DNA of 23,963 bases from NCBI GenBank assembly GCA_030446955.1, contig JAUJMG010000017.1, forward strand, positions 1-23,963, read 5' to 3'. Source of the DNA: Thermomicrobiales bacterium. Its GTDB lineage: Bacteria; Chloroflexota; Chloroflexia; Thermomicrobiales; UBA6265. Of this stretch, positions 8,394-15,881 are shown piece by piece (position 1 is the stretch's first letter; each line of letters starts with the position of its first letter). Both the position numbers and the translations under genes were made by a program. Below the pieces are notes generated by a model. It had not been told where the DNA came from. It did not search any database and saw only the letters and a program-made list of their open reading frames with translations.

Positions 8394-8531
8394 GGGGAGT
8401 CGAGGAGTCGGGAAGTTGGGGAGAAAAGCGGGCGAGGTCAGCCGCAGGGATACCGACCATCCCCGCGCCGCGTTCCGTTTTCGTATCCCGCCAGAACCAA
8501 TCGCTCACCCCTCGACTCCCTAACCTCTCGA
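8394..8531. repeat. Inverted tracts of degenerate 8-base repeats around a core
   Basis: The left tract (8394-8425) is four 8-base units: GGGGAGTC, GAGGAGTC, GGGAAGTT and GGGGAGAA. The right tract (about 8501-8532), read on the opposite strand, has the same period: CAGTCGAG, AGGTTAGG, GAGTCGAG and GGGTGAGC. The arms share a perfect 11-base inverted repeat (8395-8405 with 8510-8520). The core contains a second inverted repeat, GGGATAC at 8447-8453 with GTATCCC at 8483-8489. The element fills the gap between permease 2 and the FGGY kinase. It has no convincing coding content. It may be a dispersed palindromic (REP/MITE-like) element or an mRNA structure; only a genome search can tell. Confidence 0.6.
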
Positions 8532-8552
8532 CTGCTCGGCCCGTGACCCCGG

Positions 8553-9455
8553 TCATCCCTTCACCGCGCCGAGCGAGAGGCCGCGGACGATGTAGCGCTG
8601 GACGAGGAGCGAGGCAACGAGGGGTACGGAGGCGGTGAGGAGCATCCGCGTCCCGATCGCCTGGAAATCGACGCCACGGGTCTGGTCGCCACCGGCAAGG
8701 AAGACCGGCATCGGTCGCGCGTCCTTCTGGGACATCGCAAAGCCGAATAGGAACTCGTTCCAGCTGAACGCCAGGCAAAGGAACCAGCTCACCACCAACC
8801 CAGGCAGGACGAGGGGCACCGCGATCCGGAGGAAGATGCCGAGACGGCTTTCGCCATCCACCTGCGCCGCTTCTTCCAGTTCCTTCGGAATCTCCCGGAA
8901 CATCTGGGTGAGGATGATCACCGGGAAGGGCAGGTTGAACGTGGCGTTGAGCAGGATGAGCGCCCAGACGGTGTCCAGCAGCCCGAGCTGACCCATGATC
9001 AGGAAGTACGGGGTGACGAAGATCACCGGCGGCAGGACTCGCTGTGAGAGGAACCAGGTGGTTAGGCTGCCGTTCTGGGGCCGGTAAAACCGAAAGCGAG
9101 CGATGCCATAGGCCGCCAGCGTGCCGAGGACCAGCGCGATCGTCGCCGCGCCGACGGAGATGATGGTGCTATTCAGGAGGGACCGCCGGATCTCGCGGAT
9201 TGCCCAGAGATCCCGCCACGGCTTCAGCGTCGGCTCGAACGAAATCCATGGCAGCCAGTGGTTGCCATAGTTGTCGGCCGGGTTCTTGAACGAGCTGATG
9301 ACCGCCCAGTAGAAGGGGAACAGGGTCCAGATCAGCAGGACGACGATCGCAGCCACGAGAAAGATCGTGCCGCCAATGCGTCGCCCTCCGCCACGACGGG
9401 TCCTCGTGGCAGCCACAGTGCTAGTCCGGGCAACGGAAGTGCTCGTTGCGCTCAC
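8553..9455 (-). CDS. Sugar ABC transporter permease, MalG-type
   Basis: A 300-residue inner-membrane subunit of a CUT1-family sugar importer. A basic N terminus leads into the first membrane segment (about residues 31-55), and six helices are expected in all. The cytoplasmic EAA loop that docks on the ATPase reads EAAQVDG followed by FLRIAVPLVLPG (about 195-220), as in MalG. The GTG at 9455 overlaps the upstream permease stop by four bases (GTGA) and has a GAGGTGAGG ribosome binding sequence, so the two are translationally coupled. A longer open frame to 9500 is not needed. The usual C-terminal region with RGLSLGAVKG is intact. It pairs with the upstream MalF-type subunit. Confidence 0.93.
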   Translation of the reverse strand: MSATSTSVARTSTVAATRTRRGGGRRIGGTIFLVAAIVVLLIWTLFPFYWAVISSFKNPADNYGNHWLPWISFEPTLKPWRDLWAIREIRRSLLNSTIISVGAATIALVLGTLAAYGIARFRFYRPQNGSLTTWFLSQRVLPPVIFVTPYFLIMGQLGLLDTVWALILLNATFNLPFPVIILTQMFREIPKELEEAAQVDGESRLGIFLRIAVPLVLPGLVVSWFLCLAFSWNEFLFGFAMSQKDARPMPVFLAGGDQTRGVDFQAIGTRMLLTASVPLVASLLVQRYIVRGLSLGAVKG

Positions 9456-11041
9456 GCCCTCACCTCGTCGTCTTCGTAGACGTGCCGGATTCGGCCCCAA
9501 AGCAGAGAAACGAGGAGCATTACGATTAGGAGCAGGAGAAACGCCTGCGCGGCGGCCTCGCCATAGTTGAAGAACTGTCGGGCCGTGCGGTAGTTGAACA
9601 GGCTGTAGTACTCGGTGGAACGGCCGGGTCCGCCGAGCGTGAGGCCCTGGGCGATGTCAAAGACCTTGAAGGAGTCGATCGCGCGCAGCAGGAAGATCAG
9701 CCAGAGAATCGGCGCCATCAGGGGCAGGATGATGTGACGCAGTGCCTGCCAACCGCCACCGCCGTCCACCGCCGCGGCCTCCAGTACGTCCTGAGGCAGG
9801 CCCTGCAGTCCGGCCAGCGCGATGATGAAGACAAACGGCGTCCACTGCCAGACGTCGATTATGATCGTCGCGATGCGAGCCCACTGGGGATCGGACAGCC
9901 ATGGGGGTTGACCCAACCCCAGTCCACCGAGACCAGCGTTGATTGGACCGCCGGTCTCATAGAAGATCGCCCGACCCAGGTAACCCATCGCGATCGGCGT
10001 GGCAAAGATCGGCAACGTCATCGTCGCCCGGAGCACGTTTCGGCCCCGCAGCTCCCGGTTCATCAGGAGCGCGATGAGGAACCCGAGGATCATCTCCGTA
10101 ACGACGGCGCCGGCGACGAAGAAGAACGTGATGTTGAGCTGGGTGCCGAGAGGATCGCGCAGGATGTTCGAAGCGAGATAGATAAGGGCAGCCGGAACGG
10201 CGAAGAGCGGAACGAACTGGGCAACGCTCCGGACATCCTCCCGCGTGATCTCCCGGTCGCTCAGCCAGGCCAGCAGCAGCCCGCCGCCGAGCACCACCCC
10301 GGCAGCCGCAGCGGCCGCAACGAGGGCACCGCCGAATGCCGGCCAGAGCGTCCCTTCGATGAAGAGCCGCTGGTAGTTGTCCCAGCCGACCGAGCGGCTG
10401 ATCCGGCCGCTACGGAACGCGTAGCGGCTGGTGGTGAACGCATAAACTAACGGGAAGAGAGTCAGCAGAAAGACCCAGACCACGGCCGGGAGCAGGAAGA
10501 GCCACTTCGCCCAGTCACGGTCGAGCACCGGTTGCGATCGGTCCCGCCAGAGCAGCCCCAGCCAGGGTAGGGCGGCCGCGACGCCAAAGCAGACCCAGCC
10601 CAGCAGCAGACCGCTGCCGAGCGACACCGCCGCCTTGTCGACCTGGGAGAGGTGCGTGGCGACGAAGTACGGGAGGACCATCGCCACCAGGGCAAAGGCT
10701 GTGATCGCGAGGGACTGGATGAACCGCTCCGTGCGCGGGAAGGCGAGCGCCGCGACGATCCCAACGATGCAGCCGAACCAGCCCAGCGTCACCACCCAGC
10801 CGTCGCCGGTCAGGGTCAGCTTGGTGCCAACCTCGTCCAAGCCCAGACTCCCGCCGCCTTCCAACCCGACGGCCGGCAGGACATAGGCCAGCACGCCACC
10901 GAGGACAAGGGTCGCGACAACGGCGACCTTTGGTCCCCACGTGCGTAGGTCATTTGCCGGGCGGGCGGTCGGGGCGGGCCGCACCGTGCTGATGCCGGCG
11001 TGTGTCGCCGGGCCTGGTCCGGTGGTTTCAAGCTGGGCCAT
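9452..11041 (-). CDS. Sugar ABC transporter permease, enlarged MalF-type
   Basis: A 529-residue inner-membrane permease of a CUT1 importer, well above the usual 290-320. The family core starts near residue 180 (WLFLLPAVVWVFLLTLFPLVYAF) and ends with the EAA loop EAAAVDGGGGWQALRHIILP (421-440). Two things are odd. First, residues 38-165 hold four extra hydrophobic segments (about 38-60, 82-101, 107-127, 140-165). Second, residues 238-294 and 304-360 look like two copies of the same helix-loop-helix unit: PLFAVPAALIYL in the first matches PIFATPIAMGYL in the second, and each follows an LG-rich helix and a D/N-R-E turn. The ATG has AGGAGGAG upstream. It lies between the binding protein and permease 2, which it overlaps by four bases. 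Confidence 0.9.
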   Translation of the reverse strand: MAQLETTGPGPATHAGISTVRPAPTARPANDLRTWGPKVAVVATLVLGGVLAYVLPAVGLEGGGSLGLDEVGTKLTLTGDGWVVTLGWFGCIVGIVAALAFPRTERFIQSLAITAFALVAMVLPYFVATHLSQVDKAAVSLGSGLLLGWVCFGVAAALPWLGLLWRDRSQPVLDRDWAKWLFLLPAVVWVFLLTLFPLVYAFTTSRYAFRSGRISRSVGWDNYQRLFIEGTLWPAFGGALVAAAAAAGVVLGGGLLLAWLSDREITREDVRSVAQFVPLFAVPAALIYLASNILRDPLGTQLNITFFFVAGAVVTEMILGFLIALLMNRELRGRNVLRATMTLPIFATPIAMGYLGRAIFYETGGPINAGLGGLGLGQPPWLSDPQWARIATIIIDVWQWTPFVFIIALAGLQGLPQDVLEAAAVDGGGGWQALRHIILPLMAPILWLIFLLRAIDSFKVFDIAQGLTLGGPGRSTEYYSLFNYRTARQFFNYGEAAAQAFLLLLIVMLLVSLLWGRIRHVYEDDEVRA

Positions 11042-11091
11042 GGCTCCTCCTGGCCGTCAGCGATGCCTGAGACGCGAGTGTGGGCCGAAGA

Positions 11092-11129
11092 AGGCCGCGG
11101 GAGCCGGATGCCTCCAGCTCCCGCGGCCT
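11092..11129 (-). promoter_or_regulatory. Intercistronic stem-loop between binding protein and permease genes
   Basis: A perfect 13-bp inverted repeat (AGGCCGCGGGAGC at 11092-11104 with GCTCCCGCGGCCT at 11117-11129) with a 12-base loop lies in the 121-base gap. In other binding-protein operons such as malE-malF, structures here protect the upstream mRNA from 3' decay or partly terminate transcription, so the binding protein is made in excess. Only a weak T-rich stretch (TTCTTCGG) follows on the minus strand, so stabilisation or partial attenuation is more likely than full termination. Confidence 0.65.
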
Positions 11130-11162
11130 CGACATCCCCGGGGTTGCCCGATCAGCTATGGA

Positions 11163-12806
11163 TCAGAGCCCGAGGGAGGCCTTGTAGATCTCGAGTTGCT
11201 GCTCGACCCCGAGCCGCTCGTTGATTTCACGGAAGTCCTGGGCCATAGCCTGGACGGCCTCCTCTGGGCTCACGCCGCTCGTGAGGACCTCGGAGAGGCG
11301 GACATCCATCCTCGTCCAGTATTCGAAAGTACCCGGGATGCGTAGGAAGGGCAGCTGGGCCGGGTTTTGGTAGTTGTCGTAGTACGCCTTGACGTACTCC
11401 GCGGCGTCCTCTGGGACCCACCCCTGAGCGGTGTAGTCCTCGATGTTGCCCGTCCCGGCTTCAACAGCAGTCGGCGGCATCTGGCTGAGCCGTCCGGGAT
11501 CGACGCCGTCGGTGCCGCGAGCGGCGTAGAACCGCTGCTTGGCCTCCGTCGCCGTCAGGGCCAGGAAGTAGTAGGCCAACTCCGGCACGTCCGACGACTT
11601 CATGAGCACGCCGGCCCAGGAGCCACCTGTGGTGTTGCCGACAAGGTTCGGTTCGGTGGTGGTGATCTCCTGGCCCGTCTTCGGGTTGATGTAGGACATC
11701 GTCCCTGGCAACGCCGCGGTGCCGACCTTGCCCTTGACGAAGGAGTTGCGCTCTACGGCCAGCGCCGCGACGTCACCCCAGGAGTAGGTGAAGACGGCGT
11801 TGCCGCGTAGGAAGTAGTCCCACGCCTCCCCCAGTGCCCAACCGGCCATCGCCTGCGGGCCGTAGGAGGTCAACTCCAGGTAGAGCTCCATGGCCCGGCG
11901 GTGGCCTTCGCTCGCGACCAGCGGTTCCATGTTGTCCGGGTCGAACCAGTAGAGCTTCGGGTTCTCGGGCCCGATCACAAAGGGGGCTGAGAGGGACATG
12001 AAGTGGAACATGCCCTGGCCGCCGACCTTGAGGTGCATGGAGATGCCGTGGCCGTTGCCAGCGTCACCGCCGAGCGGCTTGCCGTTGAAGTACTTGGCAA
12101 TGTCGCGCAGATCCTGCCAGGTGCGGGGGACGGCGAGGTCCTTCCCGTACTCGGCCTTGAAGGCCTCCATGTGGGTCGGATCGGTCAGAAGATCGCGGCG
12201 GTAGTAGAGGCACTGGCCGTCGGCGTCGTACGGGACAACGTACTTCTGGCCGTTGTAGGTGCGCAGGGCTTGCACACCAGGCAGCTCGTCCTCGAACTTG
12301 AAGGCCGGGAACTTGCCGCTCGTGTCGTTGTAGTACTCGTCGTAGGGGAGAAGGTAATCACCGGCGACCAGGTCTCCCAGCCACCACATGCCGATCATGG
12401 CGGCATCAATCTGGTTATTGCCGGTCGCCTGATCGTCCAGCAGCTTCGGGAACGCCTCGCCGATGGGGTCGGCGATGATCGTGAGCTTGGCGCCAGTGGC
12501 CGCCTCGAACTCCGATCGGACCTCCTCCCAGGGGATTTTGACGGAGTCGTCGATGCACTGGACCGTTAGCTCCTGTCCCTGGAAGAATTGAGTAGCGGAT
12601 CCGGGTTGGGCAACCATCGGAGGACCGCCAGTGCCACCGGCGGCCGGGGTAACATCTTGCGCCGATACCTTCGGGGCTGCCTTCAAGAACAACCCGATTG
12701 CGGTCGCCGAGAGGCCCATGCCGACGGCGCGGCGGATGAATGTGCGCCGGTCAATCTGATTGCTGGCCAACTCGGCGAAGAGCTGGTGCACCCGCTGGTC
12801 TGCCAT
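11163..12806 (-). CDS. Extracellular sugar-binding protein of an ABC transporter, Tat-exported
   Basis: A 547-residue family 1 solute-binding protein that captures the substrate outside the membrane and delivers it to the two permeases. The N terminus has a twin-arginine signal: DRRTFIRR (residues 19-26), then a hydrophobic stretch to about 44 and a probable cleavage site after VSA (47-49). There is no lipobox cysteine, so in a monoderm cell retention would need another mechanism. The mature part begins with a proline/glycine-rich linker. It contains aromatic-rich segments typical of sugar sites, such as MIGMWWLGDL, YYNDTSGKFPAFKF and YFLRGNAVFTYSWGD. The ATG at 12806 has AGGAGGAG about eight bases upstream; the open frame extends 25 codons further without support. 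It is larger than MalE-like proteins (about 400), which may fit an oligosaccharide or glycoside, but the ligand cannot be read from sequence. Confidence 0.9.
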   Translation of the reverse strand: MADQRVHQLFAELASNQIDRRTFIRRAVGMGLSATAIGLFLKAAPKVSAQDVTPAAGGTGGPPMVAQPGSATQFFQGQELTVQCIDDSVKIPWEEVRSEFEAATGAKLTIIADPIGEAFPKLLDDQATGNNQIDAAMIGMWWLGDLVAGDYLLPYDEYYNDTSGKFPAFKFEDELPGVQALRTYNGQKYVVPYDADGQCLYYRRDLLTDPTHMEAFKAEYGKDLAVPRTWQDLRDIAKYFNGKPLGGDAGNGHGISMHLKVGGQGMFHFMSLSAPFVIGPENPKLYWFDPDNMEPLVASEGHRRAMELYLELTSYGPQAMAGWALGEAWDYFLRGNAVFTYSWGDVAALAVERNSFVKGKVGTAALPGTMSYINPKTGQEITTTEPNLVGNTTGGSWAGVLMKSSDVPELAYYFLALTATEAKQRFYAARGTDGVDPGRLSQMPPTAVEAGTGNIEDYTAQGWVPEDAAEYVKAYYDNYQNPAQLPFLRIPGTFEYWTRMDVRLSEVLTSGVSPEEAVQAMAQDFREINERLGVEQQLEIYKASLGL

Positions 12807-12846
12807 CCGCGCGTCTCCTCCTTGATGCCTCGCCTGCGTCGTCGCC

Positions 12847-12866
12847 GGCGGTCCCCCTGGACCGCC
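12847..12866 (-). promoter_or_regulatory. Stem-loop in the presumed 5' leader of the binding-protein gene
   Basis: GGCGGTCC and GGACCGCC form a perfect 8-bp stem with a four-base loop 40 bases upstream of the binding-protein ATG. It could be an mRNA leader structure or an operator. No clear sigma70 promoter was found between it and the aldolase stop at 13065, so the gene may be transcribed from the promoter ahead of the aldolase. Confidence 0.35.
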
Positions 12867-13064
12867 CGCGCGGTCCGACACGATAGGGACCAGAGCCGTG
12901 CTCCCAAGAGTAAGACGGGTTCTCAGTGGCGCGATCCCGCACCTAATCGAACCCTCGTTGCGAGTGAGGACAGCCGGGCCGTCCCGCTCTATGTGATGCG
13001 GCTGTGCTTCTGCCCAGTTTTGGGCCTCATGTCAGCGGCAATCGATAGGTTCTGTGCTCGAAGA

Positions 13065-13871
13065 CTATGAGGCAACGAGAACGTTGCCGTGAATCACCTC
13101 CCGGAGGCGTTGGCCCATCTGACGCGGGTCATCGGCGCCCCAGAGGTTCCGGCCGTACGCAACACCCTTAGCGCCTGCCTCCATCGCGCCACGGGTAGCG
13201 TCGATGACGGTTTCAGGGTTGTCTGTCTTCGGACCGCCGAGCACGAGTACCGGCGCCGGAACGGACTCGATTAGCTTCGCCATGCTGGCGACATCCCCCG
13301 TCCACTCCGTCTTGATCGCGTCGGCGCCAAGCTCCGCTGCGGTGCGGCAGGCACAGGTCAGGAGATCGGCATCCCGCTTGTCCTTGATCCGCGAACCCCA
13401 CAGGACCGCCTCGACGATGAGAGGCAGCCCGATCTTATGGGCTTCCTCGGCAGCCTGGGAGATTGCCCGCACGTTGTCGGCGAACATGGAACCTTCCTCG
13501 GGTCCCATGATGAGGAACATGATGAACGCCTCAGCCCCAAGGTGAGCCGCATGCGTGGGTGAGACGAGGACGCGGTAGCCCTCCCCCAGGTCCTTGAGAC
13601 GCGGATCGTTGATGATGAAGTCGGCCCGCAGCACCGGAGCCGGAGCGCCGCGATGCGCGAACAGGTGTGCCGTCTTGGGCAGGAGCCCCGGGCCGATCAG
13701 CACGGCGTCCGGCTCACAGGTGATGACGGCCTCGACCGTTTCGATCGCGCGCTCGGCGCCGGTGGCCGCGCCGATGGTGACCCCATGGTCGATCGCGGCA
13801 ATAAACGAGCGCCCGCTCTGCTTGTTGAAAAGGCGTCCGAGCCGCAGCTGTGCGCCACTCAAGCGATCCAT
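13065..13871 (-). CDS. Class I aldolase of the DeoC/LsrF/FbaB family
   Basis: A 268-residue TIM-barrel aldolase. AAIDHG (residues 25-30) is the conserved first-strand motif. The Schiff-base lysine is K187 in ADAIKTEWTGD, and the phosphate-binding GGPKTDNPE and GAKGVAYGRNLW motifs follow near 222-250. This layout matches archaeal-type class I fructose-bisphosphate aldolases, LsrF and related enzymes, which cleave or build carbon-carbon bonds on phosphorylated ketoses. In this locus it probably cleaves the phosphorylated product of one of the FGGY kinases; the real substrate is unknown. The ATG at 13871 has a purine-rich GGAAGG immediately upstream, closer than usual. It is the first gene after the strong promoter at 13982-14010 and is divergent from the MocR regulator. 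Confidence 0.82.
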   Translation of the reverse strand: MDRLSGAQLRLGRLFNKQSGRSFIAAIDHGVTIGAATGAERAIETVEAVITCEPDAVLIGPGLLPKTAHLFAHRGAPAPVLRADFIINDPRLKDLGEGYRVLVSPTHAAHLGAEAFIMFLIMGPEEGSMFADNVRAISQAAEEAHKIGLPLIVEAVLWGSRIKDKRDADLLTCACRTAAELGADAIKTEWTGDVASMAKLIESVPAPVLVLGGPKTDNPETVIDATRGAMEAGAKGVAYGRNLWGADDPRQMGQRLREVIHGNVLVAS

Positions 13872-13981
13872 CCTTCCATCGCCGGTTGCACCGGCCGTCC
13901 GTGTCCCCAGCCCGTGAACCTACGGGCCTCGTGGCTGTCACGCACGCCGTTGTGCAAGATGGCCTTGTGGTCTGCGGGCGG

Positions 13982-14010
13982 ATCATAGGTCTGGCCCTAC
14001 CCGTCGTCAA
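13982..14010 (-). promoter_or_regulatory. Sigma70 promoter for the aldolase gene
   Basis: On the minus strand TTGACG (14010-14005) and TATGAT (13987-13982) are separated by exactly 17 bases, five of six matches to each consensus hexamer. The start would be near 13975, about 105 bases ahead of the aldolase ATG. It lies in the gap shared with the divergent MocR gene and overlaps one of two putative operator sites. Confidence 0.7.
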
Positions 14011-14036
14011 TACCCTCAAATGGTGGTCCAGACCAC
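13987..14036. promoter_or_regulatory. Two related putative operator sites for the adjacent MocR regulator
   Basis: Site 1 (14023-14036) is an inverted repeat, GTGGTC-CA-GACCAC. Its reverse complement contains GGTCTGGACC. A similar sequence, AGGTCTGGCCCT, occurs at 13987-13998 inside the spacer of the aldolase promoter, with centres about 37 bases apart. GntR-type HTH domains often recognise GGTC/GACC-like half-sites. Occupation of the spacer site would be expected to block RNA polymerase, while site 1 lies just upstream of the -35. Which protein binds is inferred from position only. Confidence 0.5.
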
Positions 14037-14131
14037 TGACGGAGGCATGAGCAGAGCCCATAGCACTGCGGCCAGCCCCAGGGTATCCTCGAGCCAATGG
14101 CACTAAAGGCGCTTTGGACCCGGGAAAGACC

Positions 14132-15703
14132 ATGTCCAAGGGGACAACCGGCAACGGCAACGCTGATTTAGGTTTGCGGTTAGACCGCTCCTCCCGGACG
14201 CCGCTCTACCGGCAGATCGAGGGGGGCGTGCGGGAGGCGGTTGCGGCGGGAAGATTGATCGCGGGCGCGCGGCTCCCGCCCGAGCGCACCCTCGCGGCGG
14301 CGCTGGGAGTTGACCGCACGACCGTTGTCGCGGCGTACCGGGAGCTGGCCGCCGATGGGCTTGTCCATGCCCATGTCGGACGTGGCACCACCGTCGCGGC
14401 AGGTATGGAGCGGTTCCCGGTACAGGGGCGGTCTGACCTTCGCGCCGGTGGTGCTGGGCGACCGCTGGACTGGCCGCAGCTCTTTGCCCCGATGGTTGAG
14501 GATGATCCGGCGTTGGCCGACATCGCGGCATTGGCGGGCAGGGAGGAGGTCATCTCGTTCGTCGCTGGCGTGCCGGCAGCAGAGACGTACCCTACCCGGA
14601 CGTTCCGCTCCCTCCTCGCCGAAGCCCTGGGTCCGGGCGGAGAAGGCCTGCTCCAATACTGTCCACCCGAAGGGTACGGTCCGCTGCGGGAAGCGATTGC
14701 AGCACGTATGGCCCGCCTCGGCATGCCGGTACCCCCGAACAGGGTCTTCATCTGTGGCGGGAGCCAGCAAGGGCTCTACCTGCTCGCTCGCGCGTTCATC
14801 GAGCCCGGGGACACCGTCGCGGTCGAGGCGCCCACCTACGTTGGCGCGCTCCAGGTCTTCCGAGCGGCGGGAGCACGGCTCGTGAGCATGCCGGCCGACC
14901 GGGAGGGACTGGACCCGGATCGCCTCGGCGAGATGTTGGAGCGTCGCCCGATCAAGCTTATCTACGTCTTGCCGACGTTCCAAAATCCGACCGGCGCGAC
15001 CCTCTCCCTCGAGCGGCGGCAGCGGCTCCTTGCCATCGCGCGGCGCCACGCTGTTCCGGTCATTGAGGATGATCCCTACGGTGAACTGCGCTACGAGGGC
15101 GAACCAGTGCCCTCGCTCCTGTCGCTCGCCGACGGGCCGACCAGCCCCGTGGTCTACCTTTCCACCTTCTCGAAGGTGCTCTTCCCCGGGTTTCGGCTGG
15201 GATGGGTCGTCGCCGCGCCGCCGCTGATTGAGCGTCTTGCCTGGGTCAAAGCCCTGGTCGATTTAGAGTCCAATCCGCTCGCTCAATGGGCGGTTGCGGA
15301 GTATCTCGACCGTGGCCAATTGGACGGCCACCTAGCCGGATTGGTCCCCGTATATACCGCCCGCCGTGACGCGCTCGAGCGTGCGCTTCGCCACGAGGCC
15401 GGGGAGATGCTCAGTTGGCGTGCACCGGCCGGCGGGTTCTATCTCTGGGTCCACCTCCTTGGGGGGCTCCGGGCGCGTGAGGTGCTCGCGGAGGCGTCCC
15501 GGCTGGGCGTCGCGTTCGTTCCCGGAGATCTTTTCCATGTCGATGGCGGCGGCCGCGATGCGCTGCGCCTGGCGTTCTCCGGCCTGCCCCCGGACCAAAT
15601 CGAGGAAGGGGTGCGGCGCCTCGCGGCGGCGCTGACGGCTGTCGCCGAACGTCGCGCGGTCGCGCCGGGACGAGCACCAGTGCGTCCGACTCGAATTGTC
15701 TAG
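14132..15703 (+). CDS. MocR/PdxR-type transcriptional regulator (GntR HTH plus aminotransferase domain)
   Basis: A 523-residue protein with an N-terminal GntR-family winged helix (about residues 20-90: PLYRQIEGGVREAVAAGRL, then LPPERTLAAALGVDRTT and GLVHAHVGRGT). A fold-type I aminotransferase domain runs from about 135 to 510. K348 in STFSKVLFPGFRLGW is the PLP-binding lysine, and EDDPYGELRYEG is the preceding aspartate motif, so PLP binding is expected. MocR proteins usually act as transcription factors that sense PLP or amino compounds; some relatives are true aminotransferases. The ATG at 14132 follows a GGGAAAG; a TTG at 14114 is also in frame. It is divergent from the aldolase, and the shared gap holds the putative operators, so control of the sugar locus and of itself is the simplest reading. 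Confidence 0.88.
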   Translation: MSKGTTGNGNADLGLRLDRSSRTPLYRQIEGGVREAVAAGRLIAGARLPPERTLAAALGVDRTTVVAAYRELAADGLVHAHVGRGTTVAAGMERFPVQGRSDLRAGGAGRPLDWPQLFAPMVEDDPALADIAALAGREEVISFVAGVPAAETYPTRTFRSLLAEALGPGGEGLLQYCPPEGYGPLREAIAARMARLGMPVPPNRVFICGGSQQGLYLLARAFIEPGDTVAVEAPTYVGALQVFRAAGARLVSMPADREGLDPDRLGEMLERRPIKLIYVLPTFQNPTGATLSLERRQRLLAIARRHAVPVIEDDPYGELRYEGEPVPSLLSLADGPTSPVVYLSTFSKVLFPGFRLGWVVAAPPLIERLAWVKALVDLESNPLAQWAVAEYLDRGQLDGHLAGLVPVYTARRDALERALRHEAGEMLSWRAPAGGFYLWVHLLGGLRAREVLAEASRLGVAFVPGDLFHVDGGGRDALRLAFSGLPPDQIEEGVRRLAAALTAVAERRAVAPGRAPVRPTRIV

Positions 15704-15881
15704 GACGGGTCCGTCAACGTTCCGACTGTGCGCCTGCGCCGTTCCCTGTGCTCGCCCCGGCTGAGCGCCGTGATACCGTCCGAGCACAACACGTCGATTC
15801 ATGGCCCAACAGCACGTCCCTTGGTAGTAGGGAAGGTGGGCGTCTGGTGATGGACGCGGTGCATGATTCGACGCATTCCGG

